In this document: one piece after another, positions 54,099 to 63,786 of the stretch | Layout of the letters: the number at the start of each line of letters is the position of its first letter | Numbering within the stretch: position 1 is the stretch's first letter | Source of the DNA: Marinilactibacillus sp036039175 | GTDB lineage: Bacteria; Bacillota; Bacilli; Lactobacillales; Carnobacteriaceae_A | Assembly (NCBI RefSeq): GCF_036039175.1 | Contig: NZ_JAYXKP010000001.1 | Span: 186,001 to 250,000, forward strand | Length of the DNA stretch: 64,000 bases | Direction of reading: 5' to 3' | Notes under the pieces: model-generated | Seen by the model: the letters and a program-made list of their open reading frames with translations, nothing else | The model's database searches: none | Told to the model about the DNA's origin: nothing | Made by a program: the position numbers and the translations under genes

Positions 54099-54533
54099 AT
54101 GTCAATTTTTGATGGAATGCGTATAAATGCAAGCGGCTTAACACTTGAACGATTCAAGTTAGATACAATCTCAACCAATATCGCCAACGTAAATACCACA
54201 AGAACAGAAAATGGCGAAGGACCTTACATAAAACAGCAAGTAGAATTTGAAGAAAGTCTCAGAACTCAGACATCGGGTTTCACTGGTGATGTTAATACAA
54301 GTAGCGCCGGTGTCCGAGTCACGGGGGTAACTGCAGACGAAGAAAATATCAAAATGGTATTCGAGCCAGAACATCCTGATGCGGATGAATTTGGTTATGT
54401 TGCCTATCCTAACGTTGATATGGCGGATGAGATGGTCGAGATGATGACAGCTATGAGAACTTATGATGCGAATGTTACGGCTATGAATAATAATAAAGAG
54501 TTACTGAAACGTGCACTAGAAATTGGAAAATAA
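54099..54533 (+). CDS. flgC: Flagellar basal-body rod protein FlgC
   Basis: A 144-residue rod protein with IFDGMRINASGLTLERFKLD and the ISTNIANVNTTRTENGEGPY signature; the C-terminal part PNVDMADEMVEMMTAMRTYDANV is typical. GAAGGAG lies about 12 bases before the ATG, 21 bases after flgB. Confidence 0.96.
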   Translation: MSIFDGMRINASGLTLERFKLDTISTNIANVNTTRTENGEGPYIKQQVEFEESLRTQTSGFTGDVNTSSAGVRVTGVTADEENIKMVFEPEHPDADEFGYVAYPNVDMADEMVEMMTAMRTYDANVTAMNNNKELLKRALEIGK

Positions 54534-54564
54534 TTAAATAATTCAAATTGAAAGGAAGCATAGA

Positions 54565-54888
54565 ATGTCAGGAATGAATGGAATCAATCAGTTATACTCA
54601 AATGCATTAAGTGAAATAAATGGAACAACGGGTGCTAATCAAAAAACAGGCGTGGTAAAAGGAGAAAACGATCCTTTTTCAAACGTCTTTTCTAATGCCT
54701 TACAGTCCCTAGAAAACAAACAAGTTGAATCTACTCAAGCTGTAGAAGCGCTCGTTGATGGTACAGCGGACGATTTGCATACTGTCATGATTAAAACAAC
54801 AGAAGCACAGCTATCTCTAGAAGTTGCTGTTCAATTTAGAAATAGAGCACTTGAAGCATATAACGAAATCAAAAATATGCAGTTCTAA
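54565..54888 (+). CDS. fliE: Hook-basal body complex protein FliE
   Basis: A 107-residue protein joining the MS ring to the rod. The C-terminal region LHTVMIKTTEAQLSLEVAVQ followed by RNRALEAYNEIKNMQF is diagnostic. The N-terminus is polar and variable, as usual. AAAGGAAG precedes the ATG. Confidence 0.94.
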   Translation: MSGMNGINQLYSNALSEINGTTGANQKTGVVKGENDPFSNVFSNALQSLENKQVESTQAVEALVDGTADDLHTVMIKTTEAQLSLEVAVQFRNRALEAYNEIKNMQF

Positions 54889-54924
54889 GTTAGAACCAGC
54901 AGCTGTTAAAGGGAGTATGCATTT

Positions 54925-56550
54925 ATGGACAAGGTAAAAGATATATGGAATAACTTAAAAAGTGGCTGGATGAATCTTGAAGCTACAAAAAGAAAACGAC
55001 TGATCATGTTGGTCGTAGTTGCAGTGATTGTACTTGCTGGTGTTGCTTATATGTCTCAAAGAAAGCAATACACTGTTCTATTCTCTAATATGGAAGAAGC
55101 GGACGCTGGGGCTATCGTTGAGGATCTTGAAACACAAGGCATTCTTTATAAACTGGAAAACGGTGGCACAACGATCTTAATAGATGAAAAACAGGTTGAT
55201 CAATACCGTATTGAAATTGCGACAAACGGATTGATGCCTAAAAGTTCTACTGGCTTTGAAATATTCGATGACACGAGCATGATGGCAACAGATCAAGATC
55301 GTGAGATTATGTATCAAAGAGCTGTAACAGGAGAGTTAGAACGTTCTATTTCTTCTCTACAGCAAGTAGAAGCGGCTAAAGTGATGCTGTCGATACCAGA
55401 AGATAGTATTTTCCAAAACCCGGAGTACAAGAGTGAAGCTTCTGCTTCTATAGTTTTACAGACTAGAGGAGCGAATCAATTAACCACTCAAAATATTCAA
55501 GGAATTGCTTCCTTAGTTGCTGGAGCAGTTGATGGACTACCAGTAAGCAACATACAGATTGTAGACTCAAATGGGAATCTATTAAGTGGATTTTTACAAG
55601 ATGGAGAAAACGCAATTGGTGCAACAGATATTTCCAACCAACAGTTATCAGTTAAAAAAAGCTATGAACAAGATTTGGAAAAACGAATCAATGAATTGTT
55701 AGCACCTGTTTATGGTCCAAATAATATTCGTATCGTTGTGAATGCTTCAATGAACTTTGACGCGGTTGAAGGCGAAACGGTAACTTATACAGCGCCTATG
55801 ATTGATCCGGAAAGTGAAGAAGCGCCAGACCGAGAAGGGTTGATCCGAAGTCAGACGGAAAACTATAACGGTGCGAGTGAGATGCTACAAGGTCTTATAG
55901 AAGAAGGAGAGCTTCCTGTTGCAGAAGACGAGGATGGAGAAAATCAACAGAACGCTTCTCTAGATCGTACGATCAATTATGAGCTAGATCAAAATTCTGA
56001 ACGTTACGTAAGAGCTCCTGGTGTCATTGAAACTGTAGATGCTTCAATTATCATTAACCAAACTGGTGATGCGGTTATTGCGCAGAATCAAATCGTTCCG
56101 ATCGTCAGACGTGCTTTAGGATTAGACACGCAAGACAGTGAAATCCGTGGAGACGTAACTGTAGAGTCAATGGCTTTTACGGGTAATGAAGAAGTGCCTA
56201 CAATCACCACAGACATTATGGAAGATACTATGATTTTCTTTAGAAGGTACTGGCCGTTTATGGTCGGAAGTATTGTACTGCTAGTGTTAGGAATTGCGAT
56301 TTTATCTATTTTACGTAAGGGTCGAAAAGATGAGTTTGATGAGTTTGAAACGAGTTTCGAACCTCAGCCAATGGCTCCAACACAACCGGCGCAACCATTA
56401 CCAGTGGAACCAGAACCGATTGACTTGAATATGGAACGTAAAAAACAACAGAATAAGGTCATGAGCGATAAAGAAGATCTAGTAAGGGAAGAAGCGAAAC
56501 AAAATCCTGAACTAGCTGCAGAATTAATGAAAATATGGTTGAAAGAATAG
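54925..56550 (+). CDS. fliF: Flagellar MS-ring protein FliF
   Basis: A 541-residue membrane ring protein. Membrane segments are at about 25-43 and 441-463. The periplasmic-facing ring domains lie between them, with YTVLFSNMEEADAGAIVEDL and the Q-x-x-YxxAxTGELERSI-type motif near 130. The C-terminal cytoplasmic tail (RKKQQNKVMSDKEDLVREEA...) ends in the FliG-binding segment ELAAELMKIWLKE. AAAGGGAG precedes the ATG. Confidence 0.96.
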   Translation: MDKVKDIWNNLKSGWMNLEATKRKRLIMLVVVAVIVLAGVAYMSQRKQYTVLFSNMEEADAGAIVEDLETQGILYKLENGGTTILIDEKQVDQYRIEIATNGLMPKSSTGFEIFDDTSMMATDQDREIMYQRAVTGELERSISSLQQVEAAKVMLSIPEDSIFQNPEYKSEASASIVLQTRGANQLTTQNIQGIASLVAGAVDGLPVSNIQIVDSNGNLLSGFLQDGENAIGATDISNQQLSVKKSYEQDLEKRINELLAPVYGPNNIRIVVNASMNFDAVEGETVTYTAPMIDPESEEAPDREGLIRSQTENYNGASEMLQGLIEEGELPVAEDEDGENQQNASLDRTINYELDQNSERYVRAPGVIETVDASIIINQTGDAVIAQNQIVPIVRRALGLDTQDSEIRGDVTVESMAFTGNEEVPTITTDIMEDTMIFFRRYWPFMVGSIVLLVLGIAILSILRKGRKDEFDEFETSFEPQPMAPTQPAQPLPVEPEPIDLNMERKKQQNKVMSDKEDLVREEAKQNPELAAELMKIWLKE

Positions 56551-56560
56551 GAGGGGTAGA

Positions 56561-57592
56561 ATGACAGAGATTATTGATGATAAAAAGACCGTTAAACTAG
56601 ATGGTATTAAGAAAGCGGCTATTTTCATGATCGCTTTAGGCCCCGAAACATCTGCACAAATTATGAAACAACTACCTGATGCTTACATTCAAAAAGTCAG
56701 TTATGAAATAGCTAATATTGACCACGTAAGTAGAGAAGATCGAGAAACTATCGTTGATGAGTTTCTCGAGATGTCTCAAGCAAGAGAATATATACTAGAT
56801 GGCGGTATTGATTACGCTAAAACTTTATTGAATAAAGCGTTAGGAACACAACGTGCAAAAGAAGTCATTGATATGTTGAACCAGATTCAATTAAGAGAAC
56901 GACCATTTAATATTGCTAGAAAAGCTGATCCCCAACAGTTGACGAATTTACTGTTAGGTGAGCAGTCCCAGACAGTTGCTTTGATCCTTTGTTATATGCA
57001 ACCCGATAAAGCAGCTCAAATTTTAGTCCAATTTCCTCAAGAAAAACAAACAGAAATTGCCGAACGAATTGGTACGATTAGTAATACTTCACCGGCAATT
57101 ATTGAGAAAATTGAAAAAGTTATCGAAAGTAAGTTTTCTTCTTATGTTGAAAATGAAACAGAGAATGTGGGTGGCGTCAATACTTTGGTAGATATCCTAA
57201 ACCAAGTTGGACGTACGACCGAGAAGACGATTGTAGCGGAACTAGAAGAAAGACAACCTTCTTTGGCCGAGGAAGTCAAAGCCAGCCTATTCACGTTCGA
57301 AGATATTGTTTCACTTCAAAAGAGCGATGTTCAAAAAGTATTACGAGAAGTCAATCAAGACGATCTTATTCTTGCACTCAAAGGTGTTTCGGACGAGTTG
57401 CGTGACTTTATCTTTGATAATCTATCCGCTAGAGCAGTGGATACACTCAAAGAAGATATGCAGTTCCTTGGACCCGCAAGATTGTCTGCAGTTGAGGAAG
57501 CTCAGCAGAAAATCGTTACCGTTATTCGTCGCTTAGACGAACAAGGAGAAGTTTACATCATGAGGGGCGAACAAGATGCTATCGTCGAGTAG
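56561..57592 (+). CDS. fliG: Flagellar motor switch protein FliG
   Basis: A 343-residue rotor protein contacting FliF, FliM and MotA. It starts KLDGIKKAAIFMIALGPETS. The middle domain has PFNIARKADPQQLTNLL and the EHPQ-like stretch (GEQSQTVALIL). The C-terminal torque helix carries the charged residues (DELRDFIFDNLSARAVDTLKED). AGGAGGGG precedes the ATG. Its end overlaps fliH by 17 bases. Confidence 0.97.
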   Translation: MTEIIDDKKTVKLDGIKKAAIFMIALGPETSAQIMKQLPDAYIQKVSYEIANIDHVSREDRETIVDEFLEMSQAREYILDGGIDYAKTLLNKALGTQRAKEVIDMLNQIQLRERPFNIARKADPQQLTNLLLGEQSQTVALILCYMQPDKAAQILVQFPQEKQTEIAERIGTISNTSPAIIEKIEKVIESKFSSYVENETENVGGVNTLVDILNQVGRTTEKTIVAELEERQPSLAEEVKASLFTFEDIVSLQKSDVQKVLREVNQDDLILALKGVSDELRDFIFDNLSARAVDTLKEDMQFLGPARLSAVEEAQQKIVTVIRRLDEQGEVYIMRGEQDAIVE

Positions 57593-58340
57593 AATCATTA
57601 AATCTAAACATAATATACAACAAGCGGAAGACGCCTGGGTCATTGATACAGTTTTAACCGATACTGATGAGTATACGGACGAAGAAACAGATGGCTCAGA
57701 AGAGACACAAGAAGCGCTTTTAGAAAAGAAACGAATTTTAAATCATGCCTACTCAAAAAAAGAAGAATTGCTTGAACAAGCGAAGCAAGAAGCGGAAGCC
57801 ATTAAGCAACAAGCCTACCAAACAGCATTCCAGCAAGGTCAAGAAGCAGGGTATCAAGAAGGCTACACCTTAGGAATGAAAGAGGGCTTTGAACAAGGAA
57901 AGCAAGAAAGTGAAGCGTTGAAGCAAGAAGGTCGAGAGTTGATTGTTCAAGCGCAACTTGAAGTCGAGCAATACAGTCAAGACAAAAAAGAAGATTTACT
58001 GGCACTATCCGTTCATATGGCAGAGAAAATCGTTTATGAACAGATCAATCAAAATGATGAAGGCATTTTGTCCTTAATTCACCCCATACTACATCAGCTA
58101 GACCGTGAAGAAGACTTTATTTCTATCACAGTCAATCCGGCTGCGAGAAATCGAATTCAAGCAAATTTATCGAGTTTGAAGAATCAGTATACGGGCGTGC
58201 GTTTTGCCGTTTTGCAAGACAGTAGTATTGAACCAATGGGTTGTATTGTCGAGAGTGCACACAAAGTAATCGACCTGCAAGTAACGGCTCAATTAGAATC
58301 TATGCTTAAAGAAATGAAAGAAACGGAGCGTAATGTTTGA
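57576..58340 (+). CDS. fliH: Flagellar export ATPase regulator FliH
   Basis: A 254-residue stator of the export ATPase. The N-terminal part is acidic. A long helical region at about 60-130 carries repeats such as GQEAGYQEGYTLGMKEGFEQG, the A/G-x3-G pattern typical of FliH. The C-terminal domain binds FliI. The start lies inside the end of fliG and the stop touches the fliI ATG, so it is coupled on both sides. Confidence 0.9.
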   Translation: MLSSSRIIKSKHNIQQAEDAWVIDTVLTDTDEYTDEETDGSEETQEALLEKKRILNHAYSKKEELLEQAKQEAEAIKQQAYQTAFQQGQEAGYQEGYTLGMKEGFEQGKQESEALKQEGRELIVQAQLEVEQYSQDKKEDLLALSVHMAEKIVYEQINQNDEGILSLIHPILHQLDREEDFISITVNPAARNRIQANLSSLKNQYTGVRFAVLQDSSIEPMGCIVESAHKVIDLQVTAQLESMLKEMKETERNV

Positions 58341-59665
58341 TGATCGATATTCCTTTCAAACAGTATCATGAGTCTATCGATAAGAATTTGCACACCTTAA
58401 AGCAAGGTAAAGTGAGTCAAGTTATTGGTTTGATTATCAAAGTAGATGGACTAGATGCTTTTATCGGTGAAGTCTGCGAAATCAATATCAAATCTACTGA
58501 CAAAATTGTTTTAAGTGAAGTGGTTGGATTCGTTGATGAAACGGTTCTACTAATGCCGCTTGATGAACTAGAAGGTATTGGACCTGGATGTCTTGTCCGG
58601 CCTACTAGAAAGACACTTAAAGTAGAGGTGTCTGATGATATGCTGGGAACTACCTTAGATGGTTTGGGACGCCCGCTAACAGAAGCACGTTTAACAGAAG
58701 GTAAAATGTATCAAGTTAATCGGTCTTCTCCAGATCCTTTTAAACGGAAGAAAATCAAAAATATTATGACGACTGGTGTTAAAGCAATCGATGGATTATT
58801 AACAGTTGGCGAAGGCCAGCGTATGGGTATCTTTGCAGGATCCGGTGTTGGTAAATCAACCCTGCTCGGAATGATGGCAAAGTATTCTGATGCCGATGTC
58901 ATTGTTATTGGTCTGATTGGTGAGCGTGGCCGTGAGGTAATGGAATTTATTGAAAATGAACTTGGTGAAGAAGGATATGCTAAGTCTGTTGTTGTTTGTG
59001 CCACTTCTGATATGCCCCCACTTGTTAGGCTAAAAGGCGCTTACGTGGCTACTGCAATTGCTGAATACTTCAGAGATCAAGGTAAGAAAGTCGTCTTGAT
59101 GATGGACTCCGTTACGCGTGTAGCTATGGCACAACGAGAGATTGGGTTAGCAACTGGTGAACCGCCTACGAGCAAGGGGTATACTCCTTCTGTATTTACA
59201 ACATTACCAAAACTTCTCGAACGTAGCGGAACTTCTCAAAACGGTTCGATAACAGCTTTCTATACAGTTTTAGTTGAAGGAGACGATATGAACGAGCCTA
59301 TTGCCGATTCCGTACGAGGTATTCTTGACGGTCATATTATTCTCTCAAGAAAAATTGCTTCTGAAAATCATTATCCAGCAATTGATATTCCCAATAGTTT
59401 AAGCCGTTTAATGAAAGAACTTGTCAGTCCAGAACAAGACGAACTAGCAGGTAAGTTACGAGAGAATTTGACTCGATATACTGACACCAAAGATTTAATC
59501 GATGTTGGAGCTTATCAAAAAGGCTCAAATCCTTTAGTCGATCAAGCCGTTCGTTTGAATAGACCGATCAAAGAATTTTTAAAACAGAAAACAAAAGAGT
59601 CTTATACATTTGATGAAACATTATCTGAGCTTAGCTCAGTATTCTCAGCTCACTCGATACGATAA
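58340..59665 (+). CDS. fliI: Flagellar export ATPase FliI
   Basis: A 441-residue ATPase of the type III export apparatus, related to F1-beta. Walker A AGSGVGKST is at about 166-174; Walker B is KVVLMMDSVTR; the signature PPTSKGYTPSVFTTLPKLLE is present. ATG 58340 overlaps the fliH stop (TGATG); an in-frame TTG three bases earlier is less likely. GGAGCG lies about nine bases upstream. Confidence 0.97.
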   Translation: MIDIPFKQYHESIDKNLHTLKQGKVSQVIGLIIKVDGLDAFIGEVCEINIKSTDKIVLSEVVGFVDETVLLMPLDELEGIGPGCLVRPTRKTLKVEVSDDMLGTTLDGLGRPLTEARLTEGKMYQVNRSSPDPFKRKKIKNIMTTGVKAIDGLLTVGEGQRMGIFAGSGVGKSTLLGMMAKYSDADVIVIGLIGERGREVMEFIENELGEEGYAKSVVVCATSDMPPLVRLKGAYVATAIAEYFRDQGKKVVLMMDSVTRVAMAQREIGLATGEPPTSKGYTPSVFTTLPKLLERSGTSQNGSITAFYTVLVEGDDMNEPIADSVRGILDGHIILSRKIASENHYPAIDIPNSLSRLMKELVSPEQDELAGKLRENLTRYTDTKDLIDVGAYQKGSNPLVDQAVRLNRPIKEFLKQKTKESYTFDETLSELSSVFSAHSIR

Positions 59666-59676
59666 GGAGAATGAAG

Positions 59677-60132
59677 ATGCAAGCGTACCAATTTTCAATG
59701 AGTAAGATTTTAGACTGGCGTGAAGATCTAGAAGAGGTAGCACAAAAAGAAGTCAAGACTATCGAATTAAAATTGATGAGAGAACAACAACAGCTTGAAT
59801 TTTTACTAAAAGATAGTCGTAAGATTAAAAGTGATAATCTTTTCAAATCTGATATTGATTCTGTTAAAAGACATAGTTTATATAAAGATTTGTTGGATGA
59901 TAAAATCATACAACAAAAAAATAGAATTCATCAAGTTGAAATAGAACTTGAAGCGGTCAGAGAGAAATTGAAATCAGCAAACAAAGATAAAAGAATGATG
60001 ATCAAACTGGAAGAAAAAGAACGTCTCGTACATACAGAAGCCGAGAAAAAAGAAGAACAGAAACAATTGGACGAAATTTCCACCTTACAATTTGGTCGAA
60101 ACCTTGCTCTTAATCCGAATCTAAGCATTTAA
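59677..60132 (+). CDS. fliJ: Flagellar export chaperone FliJ
   Basis: A 151-residue coiled-coil protein (heptads over about 10-130) beginning YQFSMSKILDWREDLEE, the usual FliJ start, directly after fliI. FliJ links the export ATPase to the gate. AAGGAG fits ATG 59677; ATG 59671 is too close to it. Sequence identity in this family is low, so position carries much of the call. Confidence 0.87.
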   Translation: MQAYQFSMSKILDWREDLEEVAQKEVKTIELKLMREQQQLEFLLKDSRKIKSDNLFKSDIDSVKRHSLYKDLLDDKIIQQKNRIHQVEIELEAVREKLKSANKDKRMMIKLEEKERLVHTEAEKKEEQKQLDEISTLQFGRNLALNPNLSI

Positions 60133-60180
60133 ATTTGGAAAAATTGGATTTAAGATTACTTATTGAGAGGAGGTGAACAC

Positions 60181-61689
60181 ATGAACGGTCAAATTCAAGT
60201 TCAACCGATTCAAAGTAGTGAATTGACTCAATCCACTCAAAAAGTTGAAGTCGATAGTCAGTTATTTGAATCTATGTTGAATCAGCAACAACCTGATAGC
60301 CAACAGAATGCTGAAGAAGTTTCTGATAAACAGAAAACAGATAAAAAGGATTCAACTTATTCAGAAATTAAACAGTCTACTGATAAAGATAAAGTTGAAG
60401 AACCCCCTATTAATCTAGGACCATTTCTTATAGAAATGATTAGCCAAGAAACAGAAATTGCTACACAACTTGGTCTATCGACTGAAGAGTTAGACGCCAC
60501 AATGAACAAAGTACTTAACGAAAGCAAAGATTTGTCTCCAAAAGAGCAGAAAGTGATAGATAAGTTAATCGACCACTTCAAAGCTCAAGATACTGATGAA
60601 CAAGCTCAAACTTTAACCTCTAGACCCAATAGGGATAGTGACTTAAAGCTTCAAAATCCTGTTTTCTATCAGAAACAAGTTTTAGAGAACAAACTTGTAA
60701 ATCCAGAAGTGCTTTTAGAACAGATTGAGCCAGAGCAAGAACCTAGAGATTTAGAGAGATATTTAAACCAACTAAATAGAAATACCTTTAAAGATTCTAA
60801 GCAATTGGTTGAGAATTCTAAGTTGCTTAGAACAGAAATACCAGTTGAATTATCTAATGAGGTGCCTAAAGTTAAGTTGGATAAAACTCAATCAATCCTG
60901 AGTGATTCTATGACTTCATCTTTAGAAAAGATGCTTCCAAAGCGCATCCCTGAAATAGTGGCAAAAGAAAAATCACTATCACAGATTAGTCAACCAATTG
61001 AGCGCTTAAATGAAAGTGACCAATCGATTGAAATAAACACTTTAGTCACAGATAGGGTAGAGAAAAATATAACTAGTTCAAGTTTATCTTCTAATATGCT
61101 TTCGGAACGTACAGATGAAATTGAAACATCGACTGAAGTGAAGACGACGATAGTCGATACATCAAAGCATTTTATTTCTTATTCACGTTTAACAGCCGAA
61201 CAATTTGATGAGACGACCACAACTAATCAGGTGATCGAAAAGAAAGATCTGGACGTTATTAAAAGTATGATAACGGAAAAAATTCAAAATCCTGGTAAAC
61301 CTGAAACACTCAGATCAACGATCAAACTAACTCCGGAAACACTTGGAAAAGTCATGGTTGAAATCGATTTGGTCAATAACAAGTTGGTCGGTCGACTAAT
61401 CGTAGCTACTAGTGAAGCAAAAGTATTAGTTGAACAGCAATTGAAATCTCAAACGCTGAACCAACCTAGTCAAGCTCTACAACTAGATAAAATAGAAGTA
61501 TCTGTAATGCCTGTCCAAAATGCATTTGATGCAGCTTTCAACTTCTCAGATCAGCAACAAAGCTCTCATTTTGCGCAGCCTATGAAAAATAAAAAAGGGT
61601 ATACAGCTAAAGAAGAACAGGAACTAGAAGGAACAGAATCTTTGGATTTAGAACGAAATGTTTCAGGTCGACTAAACGTAATGGCCTAA
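60181..61689 (+). CDS. fliK: Hook-length control protein FliK
   Basis: A 502-residue protein with a long, polar, disordered N-terminal part (to about 390) rich in Gln, Ser, Glu and Lys, and a folded C-terminal hook domain: TIKLTPETLGKVMVEIDL followed by LIVATSEAKVLVEQQLKS. This is the FliK ruler plan. GAGGAGG precedes ATG 60181; the open frame extends six codons further back to a TTG inside that site. Confidence 0.9.
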   Translation: MNGQIQVQPIQSSELTQSTQKVEVDSQLFESMLNQQQPDSQQNAEEVSDKQKTDKKDSTYSEIKQSTDKDKVEEPPINLGPFLIEMISQETEIATQLGLSTEELDATMNKVLNESKDLSPKEQKVIDKLIDHFKAQDTDEQAQTLTSRPNRDSDLKLQNPVFYQKQVLENKLVNPEVLLEQIEPEQEPRDLERYLNQLNRNTFKDSKQLVENSKLLRTEIPVELSNEVPKVKLDKTQSILSDSMTSSLEKMLPKRIPEIVAKEKSLSQISQPIERLNESDQSIEINTLVTDRVEKNITSSSLSSNMLSERTDEIETSTEVKTTIVDTSKHFISYSRLTAEQFDETTTTNQVIEKKDLDVIKSMITEKIQNPGKPETLRSTIKLTPETLGKVMVEIDLVNNKLVGRLIVATSEAKVLVEQQLKSQTLNQPSQALQLDKIEVSVMPVQNAFDAAFNFSDQQQSSHFAQPMKNKKGYTAKEEQELEGTESLDLERNVSGRLNVMA

Positions 61690-61711
61690 CATATAGAAAG
61701 GAGCGAAAAAC

Positions 61712-62140
61712 ATGATTGTCCCTCCTCAAATGACGATTGGTTCATTGAACCAGATTACACCAGAAGCCGATACAAAACAGAACTCAGATTTAGATATGGA
61801 ACAATTTTTGATGATTATCTCTAAAGCAATGAGTATGCCTTCACTTGATGGTGGCAGTGGTAGCGGTGGTGGTAACGAAACAGACTATATCGGACAAATG
61901 GTTCAATTCGGTATGTTGAATCAGATGCAAGAACTTACTGAAACAATGCAAACAACGATGTTAATGACCCAGCAGCAACAAGCTTTAAGTATGGTTGGAA
62001 AACAGGTAACGTTAAAAACGGATGCAGATCAGCTTGTATCTGGAGCAGTAGAAAAGGTTCGATTCGACAATGGTTATGCAACGATTCAAGTCGACGGCGC
62101 ACAGTATTCACTTAATAGCATCATTGAAGTAGGTGCATAA
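61712..62140 (+). CDS. flgD: Hook cap protein FlgD
   Basis: A 142-residue scaffold for hook assembly, short as in Bacilli. The core helix DLDMEQFLMIISKAM corresponds to the usual DxFLKLLxxQL, and YIGQMVQFGMLNQMQEL to FIAQMAQFSxLEQM. Where relatives have Q(D/N)PxNPM, this protein has LDGGSGSGGGNE, a glycine/serine run. The C-terminal strand region (GKQVTLKTD...) is present. GAAAGGAG precedes the ATG. Confidence 0.92.
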   Translation: MIVPPQMTIGSLNQITPEADTKQNSDLDMEQFLMIISKAMSMPSLDGGSGSGGGNETDYIGQMVQFGMLNQMQELTETMQTTMLMTQQQQALSMVGKQVTLKTDADQLVSGAVEKVRFDNGYATIQVDGAQYSLNSIIEVGA

Positions 62141-62534
62141 GGTGGTTGGGAAAATACCAAATCATTCTATTCAAAGTAATTTATCAGAGAAGAATGTGAA
62201 CCACAAAAATCAGGTAGTCGATCGAAAATTTGGTTCTTTCATCGATGATGCGCTAAAAAAAGCAGATGAAAATACACGAGTAACCTTTTCCAATCATGCG
62301 CAAAAAAGACTAGATCAACATGGTTTCACTTTGAACGAACAAGATATGACTAGGCTGGATGAAGCCGTTCAAACTTTAGCTGATAAAGGTTCCAAACAGT
62401 CATTAATTTTATATGATGATATGGCTCTCATTGCAAGTATTCAAAATCGTAAAGTCATCACAGCACTAAAGTCGAATGAAATGCATGAGGTCACAAACAT
62501 AGATAGTGCTATTCAAGTTAAGAAAGATTCTTAA
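62133..62534 (+). CDS. Flagellar operon protein, TIGR02530 type
   Basis: A 133-residue protein of the group found between flgD and flgE in Firmicutes. The core VTFSNHAQKRLDQHGFTLNE followed by DMTRLDEAVQTLADKGSKQS and a final VITALKSNEMHEVTNIDSAI is typical. Its function is not known to me; a role in hook assembly is plausible from position. The start is GTG at 62133, overlapping flgD by eight bases, or GTG at 62142; neither has a strong ribosome binding site, so coupling to flgD is likely. Confidence 0.82.
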   Translation: MHKVVGKIPNHSIQSNLSEKNVNHKNQVVDRKFGSFIDDALKKADENTRVTFSNHAQKRLDQHGFTLNEQDMTRLDEAVQTLADKGSKQSLILYDDMALIASIQNRKVITALKSNEMHEVTNIDSAIQVKKDS

Positions 62535-62651
62535 AAGAAGATATAGTAGCTGGACTGAAAAGAGGCTGCGCTCCATTGACCGATTGATATGGAGACTTCT
62601 AACGGACATATAATCAAAGTAACAACATACGAAACAACAGGAGGAATTCAA

Positions 62652-63536
62652 ATGTTAAAGTCATTGTATTCAGGTATTACAGGAATGAAAGGGCAACAAA
62701 CTAAAATGGATGTTATCTCTAATAACATTGCTAACGTAAATACTATGGGATTCAAATCACAGAAAGTTACTTTCCAAGATATGATTTCACAAACAAACGC
62801 GTCTGCACAAGGTCCAAATGCTAACGGTCGTGGTGGTATCAATGCGCAACAAGTTGGTTTAGGTACACAAGTTGCTTCAACAGGAATGTTAATGCAAGGT
62901 GGTTCATTACAGTATTCAGGACGAAGCTTAGACTTTGCGATTCAAAATGGAGACAATTCATTCTTTATGGTTAGTGAAAACGGTGGAGAAGAAAATGTAA
63001 GTTACACACGTGATGGGAACTTCTATTTAGATAATGGTGGAAACTTAACGACAGCTAATGGTTACAAAGTAATGGGGTATGTTGCACCAGCCAATACAAC
63101 TGAAGAAAATTATAACCAAATCGGGAACTTTGAGGATGCTGCTAAAAGTCCTATTACAATTAATCAGACAATGAACGGGTTGACGTTACAAGACTATAAT
63201 ATCGATAACACAGGAACAATCAAAGCTACATACAGCGATGGTAATACCTATGTATTAGGAAGACTAGCCTTAACAAATTTCACTAACCCAGATGGTCTTG
63301 AAAAGACAGGAAATAATATGTATAACGCTACAAGTAACTCCGGACCAGCTACGGCAGGTGCTCCAGGAGAAGACGGATACGGTCTTGTCCGTTCAGGATT
63401 CAATGAAATGTCTAACGTTGATTTAGCAAGTGAATTCACAGAAATGATTGTTACTAGTAGAGCTTATCAAGCTAACTCTCGTAGTATTACAACTTCTGAT
63501 GAAATGCTTCAAGAGTTAATCAACCTTAAACGTTAA
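62652..63536 (+). CDS. flgE: Flagellar hook protein FlgE
   Basis: A 294-residue hook protein (compact, as in Bacillus). The N-terminal signature is MLKSLYSGITGMKGQQTKMD with ISNNIANVNTMGFK, and the C-terminal one SNVDLASEFTEMIVTSRAYQ. ATG 62652 has AGGAGG ten bases upstream; the open frame continues 21 codons further back without a start signal. The 117-bp gap before it holds no gene. FlgG-type rod proteins share the signatures, but position after flgD supports hook. Confidence 0.94.
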   Translation: MLKSLYSGITGMKGQQTKMDVISNNIANVNTMGFKSQKVTFQDMISQTNASAQGPNANGRGGINAQQVGLGTQVASTGMLMQGGSLQYSGRSLDFAIQNGDNSFFMVSENGGEENVSYTRDGNFYLDNGGNLTTANGYKVMGYVAPANTTEENYNQIGNFEDAAKSPITINQTMNGLTLQDYNIDNTGTIKATYSDGNTYVLGRLALTNFTNPDGLEKTGNNMYNATSNSGPATAGAPGEDGYGLVRSGFNEMSNVDLASEFTEMIVTSRAYQANSRSITTSDEMLQELINLKR

Positions 63537-63582
63537 TTTTAATTCGTAACACTTAACTAAGCCTGTAGAAAGAAGGTGCTTT

Positions 63583-63786
63583 ATGATTTTATTGAAGTCT
63601 TTGATCGGCAAAGAGTTTTATCTTAATCCTGATCTGATATACAAGATTGAACGCGAATACGACACACTCATTACATTAACAGATCAAAAAACCTTATGGG
63701 TTCAAGAAACTCCAGAGCTAGTTAAGAATAAAATTGTTGAGTACAAAAGACAGATTTATATTCAATCACTGGAGGTACAAGAATGA
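63583..63786 (+). CDS. flbD: FlbD/SwrD family protein
   Basis: A 67-residue protein: ILLKSLIGKEFYLNPDLIYKIE and TLITLTDQKTLWVQETPELV are the FlbD pattern. In B. subtilis the equivalent SwrD raises motor power for swarming. AGAAGGTG precedes the ATG. Its stop overlaps the motA start (ATGA), fitting a shared role with the stator. Confidence 0.92.
   Translation: MILLKSLIGKEFYLNPDLIYKIEREYDTLITLTDQKTLWVQETPELVKNKIVEYKRQIYIQSLEVQE

Noticed and set aside
57210..57226. GGACGTACGACC in fliG as AraR box
   Set aside because: Inside a coding region far from any promoter; only the central bases match.
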